A DNA stretch of 64,000 nucleotides, from positions 124,001-188,000 of the forward strand of contig JAHHIL010000004.1 of NCBI GenBank assembly GCA_019358975.1, written 5' to 3'. Within the stretch, counting starts at the first letter, position 1; each line of letters opens with the position of its first letter. The stretch comes from Trichocoleus desertorum ATA4-8-CV12 (GTDB lineage: Bacteria; Cyanobacteriota; Cyanobacteriia; FACHB-46). The notes beneath the pieces are model-generated. The model was not told where the DNA came from. It saw only the letters and a program-made list of their open reading frames with translations, and did not search any database. Below, piece after piece: positions 17,796-26,862 of this stretch. The position numbers were made by a program, and so were the translations under genes.

Positions 17796-18920
17796 ATGCA
17801 ACTGCAACGTCAGCGTTCCAAGCGATCGCGTCGGCAAAAATTTTTAGCTGCGCTGATCACCGATCCAGTCCAGTCGGCTCAAGCGGCTGGGTTACGCTAC
17901 GTGAATGACAACGTTCCTGGGATTCAGCGTCAATCTAGGGGTAAGGGATTCGTCTACATTGATCCAGAGGGGCAAAAAATCAGCGATCGAGCCGACATTC
18001 AACGAATTGAGTCCTTAGCCATTCCACCTGCTTATCAAGAGGTTTGGATTTGTCCCGATGCTAATGGTCACATTCAGGCAACAGGGCGGGATGCGAAGGG
18101 GCGCAAACAGTATCGCTATCACCCGTTGTGGCGGCAGGTGCGAGATCAAACCAAATTTACCCGGATGATCGCCTTTAGTGATGCTCTGCCTATGATTCGT
18201 GAGCGTGTGGATCATGACCTGGGTTTACGCGGTTTGCCTTGCCAGAAGGTGCTGGCGACAGTCGTACGACTTCTAGAAACCACCTGTATCCGGGTGGGTA
18301 ACGAAACCTATGCCCGAACGAATCGCTCTTTTGGTCTTACAACCATGCGCTGTCAGCATGTCGATGTTTCTGGCACCACGCTCCGATTCAAGTTTCGGGG
18401 CAAGAGTGCGGTAGATCATGACATTCAAATCAGCGATCGCCGCCTAGCCCGCATCATTAAGCGTTGCCAAGAAATTCCAGGCCATGAGTTGTTTCAATAT
18501 CTCAATGATGAAGGTCAGCGCCAGTGTATCGACTCTGGGGCTGTTAATACCTACTTGCACGAAGTCACCCAGCAAGACTTTACCGCCAAAGACTTCCGCA
18601 CCTGGTCAGGCACAGTCATGGCGGCTTTAGAACTAGCAGAAATTGGCCCTTTTCAGTCACAGACCCAAGCGAAGAAAAACATCAATCAGGCGATCAAAAA
18701 CGTGGCGGCTCATTTAGGCAACCGACCTGCAACTTGCCGCAAGTACTATGTCCACCCTGCCATTCTCGATGCTTATCTAGACGGTTCTCTGGAGCCGACT
18801 TTAGAAAAGGTTATGCGACGACCTGCGACAGAATCTTCTTATGCCTTGAAGCCCGAAGAAATGGCTATTGTAGAGATTTTGGAGCAGCAGCTCGAAGCAC
18901 AGCAACCCGCCGCTAGCTAG
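17796..18920 (+). CDS. DNA topoisomerase IB
   Basis: 374 residues of the bacterial/poxvirus type IB family, which relaxes supercoils through a 3'-phosphotyrosine. The N-terminal domain has GLRYVNDNVPGIQR, KGFVYIDPEG and YQEVWICP; the catalytic domain has RVGNETYARTNRSFGLTTMR, KFRGKSA, the AKDFRTWSGT block and the candidate nucleophile Tyr in RKYYVHP. The catalytic Arg, Lys and His positions appear kept. ATG 17796 is used; the longer TTG start adds no conserved residues. It converges on cph2 with 28 bp between them. Confidence 0.93.
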   Translation: MQLQRQRSKRSRRQKFLAALITDPVQSAQAAGLRYVNDNVPGIQRQSRGKGFVYIDPEGQKISDRADIQRIESLAIPPAYQEVWICPDANGHIQATGRDAKGRKQYRYHPLWRQVRDQTKFTRMIAFSDALPMIRERVDHDLGLRGLPCQKVLATVVRLLETTCIRVGNETYARTNRSFGLTTMRCQHVDVSGTTLRFKFRGKSAVDHDIQISDRRLARIIKRCQEIPGHELFQYLNDEGQRQCIDSGAVNTYLHEVTQQDFTAKDFRTWSGTVMAALELAEIGPFQSQTQAKKNINQAIKNVAAHLGNRPATCRKYYVHPAILDAYLDGSLEPTLEKVMRRPATESSYALKPEEMAIVEILEQQLEAQQPAAS

Positions 18921-18948
18921 ACAGTCCTGATGCTAAATTCAAGGGTGA

Positions 18949-21900
18949 TTATGGTAGATAGGTGTTCATGCAAATAGTGCGATCGCGTCCGATGGCTTTG
19001 GCTCGATACAGGGCTTCATCAGCGACCGCAATTAATCCTGCCTCAGATCGCTCATTGCTAGGAATGAAGCTAGCCACTCCTAAGCTTAGGGTGATGCACT
19101 GATAAATTGCATGGGCGTGAGGAATGCCTAAAGCTCGAACCTGAAGACGCACTTTTTCGGCTACTTGATAGGCTGCTTCCAAGGAAGTTTCTGGCAGAAT
19201 GATGGCAAACTCTTCTACCCCGTAGCGAGCTACTAAATCCGCCGGACGTTGTACCGAGGCGCGAATTGCCTGGGCCACTTGCTGTAAACAGCGATCGCCT
19301 GCTTGATGCCCGTAGGTATCGTTATAGAGCTTGAAGTCATCGATATCGCACAAGATCAAAGCTAGCGGCGTTTGCTGTCGCTTGAGTCTGCGCCACTCCT
19401 GATTGAGATACGAGTCAAATCGATAGCGATTGGCTATTTTAGTTAAGCCATCACAGCCAGAAAGCTCTTGCAGTTCTCGATTGGCCGATTCTAGTTGCTG
19501 ATACAGTTCACCTTGGTTAATCGCGATCGCAGCTTGGGTCGCCAATTGACTCATTAGACTGATTTCATACTGTCGCCATTGCCGAGTTTCCCGGCAGTGA
19601 TGAGCAATCAACAGGCCCCATAGCTGGTCTCGATACATCACAGGGACGACTAAATTCGCCTTGACTTCGTAGTTGGTCAGCAACGCTTTGTGACAATCAC
19701 CTAACCCCGCACTTTGTACATCGGCGATCGCCCGCACACGGCCTTGGCGATAGTACTTAACGTAGTTTTCGCGGAAGCAAGGATCATCAATCGTAAATCC
19801 CATAATCGATAAGCAATCGGTTGCTACCGACTCTTGCACCACGTCTCCGCTCCAGTCGGGTCTAAAGCGATACAGAATGACGCGATCGGTCTGGAAAAAC
19901 TGTCGAATCTCATTGACCGTGGTGCTCAGGATTTCTTGTAGATCCAGAGACTGCCGAATCCTCTGAGCAATTTCTGCTACCAAATGCTCATGTTGAGTTT
20001 GCTGCTTCAACTCCTGCTTTAACTGCTCATACTCCAAAATTTTCTTGGTTAGTTCTCGGCGTTCTTCTACCACCGGGGCAGTGGCGATCGTTTGAGTGGC
20101 AGTCTCTTCCGTGGCAGTTGTCTCTGTGCCAGAGGGTAGGGCAGCGGCATGGCTAATCGGTTGGTAATGAATCCGATAAGGACTAGGGCAGGGTTGTCGA
20201 TATTTAGGGGATGCGATCGGACGTTCTAGCAACCAGTGCGTCATGGCATCGCTAGCCAAGGGCCGACTAATCAGATATCCCTGGATGCGTTCACATTGAA
20301 TTGCTCTCAGAAACTCCAACTGCTCCTTTGTTTCTACTCCTTCCGCAATTACTGGCAAATTCAACCCTTTGCCTAGGGCAGTAATGGCTTTGACGATCGC
20401 GGCTCCACTGGCATCACTGAGCGCATCCCGAATAAAAGACTTATCAACCTTAAGCGTATGAATCGGTAGCTGCCGGAGCGTATTGAGAGAAGAGTATCCC
20501 ATGCCAAAATCATCAATGGCGATGCGAATTCCCGCTTGGCTCAATTGTCGCAACGTAGCCAGAGTTTGGTTATAGTCTTGGATCGCCGTGTTCTCAGTAA
20601 TCTCCAGCTCAAGATAACCCGCCTCCATCTCTGCTACTTGCAATATTTGGGCGATCGTTGTACTCAAGTCAGGCTGCTGAAATTGCTGAGCCGAGAGATT
20701 CACGGCAATTTGAATCGGCGGAATCCCAGCTAATTGCCAGACATGGTGTTGTTGGCAAGCGGTTCGGAGAACCCATTCCCCAATTGGCCTGATCAATCCT
20801 GTTTCCTCGGCAAGAGGAATAAACTGATCAGGTGCGACCAAGCCCAATCGGGGGTGCTGCCACCGGATCAGCGCCTCTAGGCCAACGACATAGCCTGTGG
20901 CGAGATCCACTTGGGGCTGGTAGTAGAGCAAGAATTCATCTCGTTCCAAGGCTCTGTGGAGATCAGCTTCTAAGAATAAACGGGTAAAGCTCCCCGCACT
21001 CATAGACGGCGAGTAGATCTGATACTGGTTTTTGCCGCAGCTTTTAGCCTGGTGCATAGCCACTTCAGCATGCTGGATCAAAATCTCTACGGATTCACCG
21101 TCGTAGGGTGCCAAAGCAACTCCTAAACTAGCGGAGAGATATACTTCTTGCCCTTGCACATAAAAAGGTGTTTTGAAGATTTCCAAAAGCTGATGGCTGG
21201 CTTGATTGGCTTCGGCAATGCCATTGGCTTGTGGGAGTAATAAAGCGAATCCATCCCCGTGCCAGCGGCTTAAAAAGGAGAGCCTAGTTTTAGCGCCACC
21301 ACAGTGCTTTAATCCTTCTTGCAGTCTTGACGTGACCTGCTGCAATAAGTAATCGCCTACGGCATGTCCGAGGGTTTCATTGACGCCTTTAAAGCGGTCG
21401 AGATCTAAGATGCCAACAGCCACCACCTCGCCTTGTTGCAAGGTCCGAATTAAGGTGAGAGATAACTGTTTTTTAAACAGCAACCAATTGGGCAACTGAG
21501 TCAACACATCATGGGAAGCTTGGTGCTCCACCATCTGCTTCACCCATTGCTGCACGATCGCCATATAGAGTTGTAGACCCAACTGCTGAGCCAGACGAAT
21601 TTCTTCTGGGTTCCAATCGGGTACTTCTTGCCGAGTTTCCAACCAAGCTGCAAAAGATTCTCTAGGTCTTTGACGGCGAGGATCAGGCGGTTGTTGACCA
21701 GCCCAAGAGATCTCTATGGTTTGCGCCTGTCGAAAGCAAGTGAGATAGCCCACCACTTGGTCTTGCGACTGAAGCGGTACTACCATCATCGATTGGATGG
21801 CTGAATCTGCAAATGCCGCTGTCAACGCTGGGAGCTGAAGGTCTGCTATGGCTTGGAGAATAATATGAGGAGCCGCCTGAGACTCCGTTGCTGGAGCTGC

Positions 21901-22797
21901 ATCACACTCAGTCTGGTTTTGAAGCACACAAGCTTGTAATTCTCCTTCAGAAAGCTGGGTTTTAGGAGAGGCTGCTTGAATAAACTGCTGCCATGCAGGT
22001 GCTTCTTCTAAGCGATCGCCCTGTGGTTGGAGGCCACAAGTGTAGACTTGGGCGGGGCTGCCTGTGGCATCAGCCGTGATATATAGTCTGCCTCCATCGG
22101 CTTTGAGAGCGGCGACACTCTCTTGCAAAATCATGGGCCAAAGCTCGGCTGGATCTTGAGCTGCACCAAAGAACTGACTGATGTAATGTACCAGGGCTTC
22201 TCGCTGAGCCTGCTGTTGCGCTTTAGCGATCAGGGCTATTTGGCTGAGGGCCACAGACACTTGACTAGCCCACAGTTGCACAGTCTGGAGTTCATGCTCA
22301 GAAAAGTGACGGGATTCACTGTGATGAATGGCTAAGAGTCCCCAGAACTGCTGCTGATGAAAAATGGGGACGCTGAGGGAGGACAACACACCCATCGACA
22401 GCAGGTATTGAATGTGACAGGGATCAACCGGGGCATAACGGATATCATCGTTGCCGTCAATTCCGGTTGAATTCAATACTTTGCGTTTGGAAGCAACATC
22501 TACAATCACCCGCTGACGCGCATTAATAAACAGTTCTCTGGCTCGTGGCGGAATGTCACTGGCGGGAAAGTGTAACCCCAACAGGGAAGGGAGACGGTCT
22601 AGCTGCACAGATTCAGCAATGACTGTGCCGCTGCAATCCGCCTCAAACCGATACAGTTTAACTCGGTCAACCTGCAAGAATGTGTGGACCTGTTCCACAA
22701 TGGTGTTGAAGATTGCTTGCAGATCAAGAGAACCATTCAGAGGATTGGTAATCTGCTGTAGCAATAAGCCTTGTTGAATTAATTGTTGAACAACCAT
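18949..22797 (-). CDS. cph2: Cph2-type phytochrome / c-di-GMP signalling protein
   Basis: 1282 residues with the Cph2 order GAF-GAF-GGDEF-EAL-GAF-GGDEF, close to the 1276 residues of Synechocystis Cph2. GAF1 (about 20-190) has the phytochrome PxSDIP block and the bilin-binding Cys127-His128 in VDPCHIQYL. GAF3 (about 960-1110) is a DXCF-type cyanobacteriochrome with DDPCF and a second DCH cysteine, which suggests blue or green sensing. The EAL domain is intact (EALIRW, VNLSA, ITEN, DDFGMGYSS, KVDKSFI, AEGVE). Both cyclase motifs are altered: HGDGF in the first and GVEEF in the second. Phototaxis control through c-di-GMP is the known role; here hydrolysis may dominate. Confidence 0.92.
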   Translation of the reverse strand: MVVQQLIQQGLLLQQITNPLNGSLDLQAIFNTIVEQVHTFLQVDRVKLYRFEADCSGTVIAESVQLDRLPSLLGLHFPASDIPPRARELFINARQRVIVDVASKRKVLNSTGIDGNDDIRYAPVDPCHIQYLLSMGVLSSLSVPIFHQQQFWGLLAIHHSESRHFSEHELQTVQLWASQVSVALSQIALIAKAQQQAQREALVHYISQFFGAAQDPAELWPMILQESVAALKADGGRLYITADATGSPAQVYTCGLQPQGDRLEEAPAWQQFIQAASPKTQLSEGELQACVLQNQTECDAAPATESQAAPHIILQAIADLQLPALTAAFADSAIQSMMVVPLQSQDQVVGYLTCFRQAQTIEISWAGQQPPDPRRQRPRESFAAWLETRQEVPDWNPEEIRLAQQLGLQLYMAIVQQWVKQMVEHQASHDVLTQLPNWLLFKKQLSLTLIRTLQQGEVVAVGILDLDRFKGVNETLGHAVGDYLLQQVTSRLQEGLKHCGGAKTRLSFLSRWHGDGFALLLPQANGIAEANQASHQLLEIFKTPFYVQGQEVYLSASLGVALAPYDGESVEILIQHAEVAMHQAKSCGKNQYQIYSPSMSAGSFTRLFLEADLHRALERDEFLLYYQPQVDLATGYVVGLEALIRWQHPRLGLVAPDQFIPLAEETGLIRPIGEWVLRTACQQHHVWQLAGIPPIQIAVNLSAQQFQQPDLSTTIAQILQVAEMEAGYLELEITENTAIQDYNQTLATLRQLSQAGIRIAIDDFGMGYSSLNTLRQLPIHTLKVDKSFIRDALSDASGAAIVKAITALGKGLNLPVIAEGVETKEQLEFLRAIQCERIQGYLISRPLASDAMTHWLLERPIASPKYRQPCPSPYRIHYQPISHAAALPSGTETTATEETATQTIATAPVVEERRELTKKILEYEQLKQELKQQTQHEHLVAEIAQRIRQSLDLQEILSTTVNEIRQFFQTDRVILYRFRPDWSGDVVQESVATDCLSIMGFTIDDPCFRENYVKYYRQGRVRAIADVQSAGLGDCHKALLTNYEVKANLVVPVMYRDQLWGLLIAHHCRETRQWRQYEISLMSQLATQAAIAINQGELYQQLESANRELQELSGCDGLTKIANRYRFDSYLNQEWRRLKRQQTPLALILCDIDDFKLYNDTYGHQAGDRCLQQVAQAIRASVQRPADLVARYGVEEFAIILPETSLEAAYQVAEKVRLQVRALGIPHAHAIYQCITLSLGVASFIPSNERSEAGLIAVADEALYRAKAIGRDRTICMNTYLP

Positions 22798-22905
22798 TGT
22801 GTTGCCCCTCCATTGCAGAGTTCCCTAATGGGAGCGTACCTACTTTCAGAGTGGTCTATCGAGTAGCATAGATAACAAGTAGGCAACAAAAGTATAGTGA
22901 AATTT

Positions 22906-24810
22906 TCATGAACTTGAGCTTAGATGGCAAGCTGACTGCAACCACTCAGCTTCATCAGGACTAAGCGTGGGCGCTAGTTTCTTTACCACTTGGGTGTGAT
23001 AACGCTCTAGCCACTCTCTTTGTTGTGGGCTGAGGCGATCGCGATCGATCAAACGCTGGTCAAACGGAATGTAGGTCAGCGACTCGAACTCATACCAAGT
23101 GCCTTTGGGAGATGCACCGTTGTTCTCTGTCACGACTTCTTTGACCACATAAAGGTTTTCGATGCGGATGCCCCCCCACCCTGGCTCGTAATAACCAGGT
23201 TCGACACTCGTTACCATTCCTGGTTCTAGCGGTTCTTGGGCGCGCTTGTTAATGCCATTCGGCCCTTCATGCACATTCAGGAAGGCTCCCACGCCATGAC
23301 CTGTCCCATGTCCGTAATCGAGTCCCGCTTGCCACATAGCAGAGCGCGCAATCCCGTCAAGTTGGCATCCGGGTGTGCCTTTGGGAAAGCGTTGCATGGC
23401 ACAGTTGATATGGGCTTTCAGGACTTCGGTATAGCGAGCAATTTGCTCTGGGGTTGGTTCTCCTAACACAAAGGTGCGGGTGTCATCAGTGGTGCCAGAA
23501 AGAAATTGCGCCCCTGAATCGAGCAGTAATAGCTGACCTGATTGCAACTCTACATCGGGGCTAGGTGTGCCGTAGTGAACGATAGAACTGTTGGCTCCTG
23601 CACCGGAGATGGTATTGAAACTCAAGCCTTGGAAGCCTGGTTCCGCTTGGTAGAACTGGGCGATCGCCTCTGCCACATCAAACTCAGTCACGCGATCGCC
23701 TGCTGCCCAGCGGTCAGAAAACCATTTCCAAGCTCGAACCTTGGCCCGACTCGCTTTGAGGTTGGCTTGTTGCATCTGCTCGATTTCGATCGCATTTTTG
23801 CGAGCTTTCATCCCCTCCACCGGATTCGGCGCTTCTACGATCTGGGCTTTGCCAGCCTTGGAGCTTTCCTGAACTAGCTCGTAGGTGCCCATCGTGGTGT
23901 GTTTGGCATCGATCCAAACCCGCAACGGTCGGGGTTGATTCAGCAAAGACTGCAACGTCTCCGCGTACTGCTCGTAAGGCAGCAAAGTAATGTGAGGCTG
24001 GAGTGCTTGCTGGATCTCGGTATCAATTCGCTCCAGATTGGTAAACAGGAAGGCTTGGTCAGCGGTGACAATGGTGTAGGCAATAAACACCGGATTGTAG
24101 GGGACATCCCAGCCCCGCAGGTTCAACAACCACGCAATCTGATCCAGTTTAGTAATCGGCAGGATATCCGCTTGCGCCTTCTGCATGGCCTGTCTGACCC
24201 GCTCCAGCTTTTGCGTGACGGTTTCTCCGGTTAAGGCTTCTGGCACGGCAAACAACCGCGAGGCAGCGTAACTGGCAGGAGTTTGACCATCTGCCCAAGC
24301 TGCTGATTCTCGCACGCGATCGACTAAATTTTCGGGTAGGCTCACCAGCACCACCCCATCTGGAGCCAGCCGCTTTTGTAACTCGCGACACTGGTCAACC
24401 GCTACCGTAAAGGGGTCAACTCCTAAGCGAAAGGTTTGCTGGGCCGCGATCGCAGCTTGTCCTAGCGCTTCTAGGGTTTCGACTAAGGTTTTGTGGCCTT
24501 CCAAGCCCAACTTAGAAACTTGGATGGCTGCGAGATCCACCTGTAAATCGGCTTGTTCGTAGTAGCGAGAGTCTACAAACAACCAGCTTTGCTCGGTCCC
24601 TACCAGGAAGTCCCCTGCCGACCCTGTAAAGTCGCTGATCCAAGTCCGACGCTGTTTCGCTTCTGGCAAATACTCGTTCAAGTGCTCATCTGCCGAGGGA
24701 ATTAGGTAGCCATCGAGTTGATAGGCGGCCATCCAAGCCCGCAAATCGGCTAATTTGGCTTCAGTCAGAGCTTGCTGAGCTTGTTGCTGGACGAGGTCTA
24801 GGGGTGACAT
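22906..24810 (-). CDS. Xaa-Pro aminopeptidase P, long form
   Basis: A 634-residue cytoplasmic metallopeptidase (M24B) that removes N-terminal residues preceding proline. It has two creatinase-like N-terminal domains (DGYLIPSADEHLNEY, DSRYYEQ) and a C-terminal pita-bread domain carrying five metal ligands: LLLDSGAQF and TTDDTRTF (two Asp), GHGTGHGVG (His), SVEPGYY (Glu) and IRIENL (Glu). The C-terminal YIPFDQRLID block marks the three-domain eukaryote-like form. ATG 24810 (MSPLDLV) is used rather than a TTG 12 codons upstream. It follows the TetR gene by 45 bp and may share its transcript. Confidence 0.93.
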   Translation of the reverse strand: MSPLDLVQQQAQQALTEAKLADLRAWMAAYQLDGYLIPSADEHLNEYLPEAKQRRTWISDFTGSAGDFLVGTEQSWLFVDSRYYEQADLQVDLAAIQVSKLGLEGHKTLVETLEALGQAAIAAQQTFRLGVDPFTVAVDQCRELQKRLAPDGVVLVSLPENLVDRVRESAAWADGQTPASYAASRLFAVPEALTGETVTQKLERVRQAMQKAQADILPITKLDQIAWLLNLRGWDVPYNPVFIAYTIVTADQAFLFTNLERIDTEIQQALQPHITLLPYEQYAETLQSLLNQPRPLRVWIDAKHTTMGTYELVQESSKAGKAQIVEAPNPVEGMKARKNAIEIEQMQQANLKASRAKVRAWKWFSDRWAAGDRVTEFDVAEAIAQFYQAEPGFQGLSFNTISGAGANSSIVHYGTPSPDVELQSGQLLLLDSGAQFLSGTTDDTRTFVLGEPTPEQIARYTEVLKAHINCAMQRFPKGTPGCQLDGIARSAMWQAGLDYGHGTGHGVGAFLNVHEGPNGINKRAQEPLEPGMVTSVEPGYYEPGWGGIRIENLYVVKEVVTENNGASPKGTWYEFESLTYIPFDQRLIDRDRLSPQQREWLERYHTQVVKKLAPTLSPDEAEWLQSACHLSSSS

Positions 24811-24855
24811 AGACAAAACTTTGAGACGATAGAAAAGGCGAGGCAAGTGATAGCT

Positions 24856-25488
24856 CTATGGTACAGCCCTCGTCTCGTTTGCTGGACGGATGATCAGATG
24901 CAGCAAATTATCGAGCAGGCGATCGCGCTCCATTGGCACCAAATCACCGCTATGCATAAGTTCTTGCAGAATTACAAAATGTACGATCGTTCCGATAAAG
25001 GCACGAGCGGCCACTTCTGGATCGGGCAACTGGAGTTCTGGGCGAGAGGCGAGGTATTGGGTCAAAAGTTCAATCGTGGGCTTCTGGACATTTTGCACAA
25101 AGGCTCTGGCCAACCCTGGAAAGCGTCCCGACTCCCCAATAATTAAGCGGACAAAGGTTAACAGGTGCGGATCGGCGTGAATCTTATCGAGCATTTCCAG
25201 AGCAAAAGACCTAAGTACTAAGGCTGGATCGTCCTGGATGGCTTGCAGTTTTTCTGGATTAAACAGTTCTTTTTGGCAAGCTAAGCGTTGAATTAAAGCC
25301 GTGAATAAAGCTTCTTTATCTTGAAAATGGCTATACACCGTCGCTTTAGAAACGCCAGCCGCCGCTGCCACGCGATCCATGCTGGTTGCAGCGTAACCTT
25401 TGACCAAAAATTCTTGCATCGCTCCATCCAAAATGGCGGCGGTCTTCTCGGGGGATAGGTCACGGTTGGCACTTTTAGTTTTTCTCAT
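24856..25488 (-). CDS. TetR/AcrR-family repressor of devBCA
   Basis: 210 residues. The N-terminal TetR helix-turn-helix (AILDGAMQEFLVKGYAATSMDRVAAAAGVSKATVYSHF) is typical, and the C-terminal ligand domain is of the AcrR/TetR_C type with a short FVRLIIGES motif. It is divergent from the devBCA-type exporter, and two copies of a 15-bp palindrome fill the 159-bp gap, so it most likely represses the exporter and itself until an effector binds. The effector is unknown. Confidence 0.9.
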   Translation of the reverse strand: MRKTKSANRDLSPEKTAAILDGAMQEFLVKGYAATSMDRVAAAAGVSKATVYSHFQDKEALFTALIQRLACQKELFNPEKLQAIQDDPALVLRSFALEMLDKIHADPHLLTFVRLIIGESGRFPGLARAFVQNVQKPTIELLTQYLASRPELQLPDPEVAARAFIGTIVHFVILQELMHSGDLVPMERDRLLDNLLHLIIRPANETRAVP

Positions 25489-25568
25489 GGTCAGGCTTCA
25501 AACGGGCTAACAGACATAGCACCCTAAATCAAATCAGATTGTTTGTTTTAAGCATACCTCTTGACGAT

Positions 25569-25583
25569 ACTAAACTGTTTAGT
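25569..25583. promoter_or_regulatory. Operator 1 for the TetR regulator
   Basis: ACTAAAC-T-GTTTAGT, a perfect 7-bp-arm palindrome. It is placed 32 bp centre to centre from a second copy, about three helical turns. A TTGACG at 25561-25566 with a weak TTAGCT at 25584 would put this operator exactly between -35 and -10 of the devB promoter, though that promoter call is weak. Confidence 0.8.
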
Positions 25584-25600
25584 TTAGCTTGGTTTATAGA

Positions 25601-25615
25601 ACTAAACAGTTTAGT
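25601..25615. promoter_or_regulatory. Operator 2 for the TetR regulator
   Basis: ACTAAAC-A-GTTTAGT, identical in both arms to operator 1 and followed like it by TTAG. It lies 32 bp before the devB start codon and upstream of the ribosome site TGGAG at 25636-25640. Confidence 0.8.
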
Positions 25616-25647
25616 TTAGGTGCAACTAATTTTTCTGGAGCTTGCTC

Positions 25648-26862
25648 ATGTTGCCAAATGCGCCCGCTGACCTTTCTTCTCCTAAATCCCAACGCTGGAC
25701 TCAGTTAGCGATCGCGGCTCTCTTTTGCGTCGGTGGTGTGTCTGCTTATCAGGTTTGGCAGCTCCAAGCTCCAGCCGCGCCAAAAGCTGAAGTTGCTGTA
25801 GTGACTGTGCCACGCATCAAGACGGTAACGGCCCTAGGGCGACTGGAACCGCAAGGAGAAGTGATTAAACTATCAGCCCCTACCTCTAATAACGGCAATC
25901 GAGTCGAGCAATTGCTGGTGAACGTCGGCGATCGCGTGCGGACAGGCCAAGTAATTGCGGTGTTAGACAGTCGCGATCGCTTACAAGCCGCTCTAGAACA
26001 AGCCCAAGCCGAGGTGGAAGTGGCTCAAGCACAGCTAGCGATCACCCAAGCGGGAGCTAAACAGGGAGAAATTTCAGCGCAGCAGGCAGAAATTGTCCGT
26101 CTGGAAGCGAAACGCCAGGGAGATGTTCAAGCTCAGAACGCCACGATCGCCCGCTTAGAGTCAGAAGTACGGAACGCCCAAACCGAATTTAATCGCTATC
26201 AATCTCTCTATCAGGAAGGGGCGCTCGCTGCTTCTGCTCTCGACAGTAAACGCTTAACTCTCGAAACGGCCCAAAGAAGTTGGCAAGAAGCCCAAGCGGT
26301 ATTAACCCGGATTCAATCGACCAGTCCTGCCGAACTGAATCAAGCCAGAGCGAACCTAGATCGGATTGCGGAGGTGCGTCCGGTGGATATTCAAGCGAAG
26401 CAGGTAGAAGTGAATCGGGCGATCGCGGCGATGAAACAAGCCAAAGCCAATTTGGAGCAAGCTTATGTGCGAGTGCCTGAACGAGAGACGGCGGTAGGGT
26501 CTCAAGTCTTTGAGATTTTAGCGATTCATGCCTATCCCGGTGAGGTGGTCTCAAATGAGGGCATTGCCGAGATTGGGCAAACTCAACGGATGAAGGCGAT
26601 CGCTGAAGTGTATCAGAGTGACATCAGCAAAGTGCGAGTCGGGCAGCGCGTCAAAATCACCAGTGATTCGATTCCTGATGATCTGCTAGGCACCGTGGAG
26701 CGAATTGACTCGCAAATCCAGCGGCAAACCATTGTCAACACAGATCCGAGCGCCAACATCGATGGCAGGGTGATTGAAGTGCATGTGGCTTTGGATACCG
26801 CATCGAGCCAAAAAGCAGCCAAGCTGACCAATTTGCAAGTGACCACGGTAATTGAACAATGA
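25648..26862 (+). CDS. devB: DevB-like membrane-fusion protein of an ABC exporter
   Basis: 404 residues: a short cytoplasmic start, one membrane anchor (QLAIAALFCVGGVSAYQVW), a lipoyl half (TALGRLEPQGEVIKL, VNVGDRVRTGQVIAVLDS), a long coiled coil (about 110-255, repeated Gln/Ala/Glu heptads) and the second lipoyl/beta-barrel half (VRVPERETAVGSQVFEILAIHAYPGE). It links the DevCA inner-membrane pump to a TolC-like outer-membrane channel. In heterocyst formers DevBCA exports glycolipids; paralogs like this, under TetR control, may export other lipids or drugs. ATG 25648 follows TGGAG. Its stop overlaps the devC start (ATGA). Confidence 0.9.
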   Translation: MLPNAPADLSSPKSQRWTQLAIAALFCVGGVSAYQVWQLQAPAAPKAEVAVVTVPRIKTVTALGRLEPQGEVIKLSAPTSNNGNRVEQLLVNVGDRVRTGQVIAVLDSRDRLQAALEQAQAEVEVAQAQLAITQAGAKQGEISAQQAEIVRLEAKRQGDVQAQNATIARLESEVRNAQTEFNRYQSLYQEGALAASALDSKRLTLETAQRSWQEAQAVLTRIQSTSPAELNQARANLDRIAEVRPVDIQAKQVEVNRAIAAMKQAKANLEQAYVRVPERETAVGSQVFEILAIHAYPGEVVSNEGIAEIGQTQRMKAIAEVYQSDISKVRVGQRVKITSDSIPDDLLGTVERIDSQIQRQTIVNTDPSANIDGRVIEVHVALDTASSQKAAKLTNLQVTTVIEQ

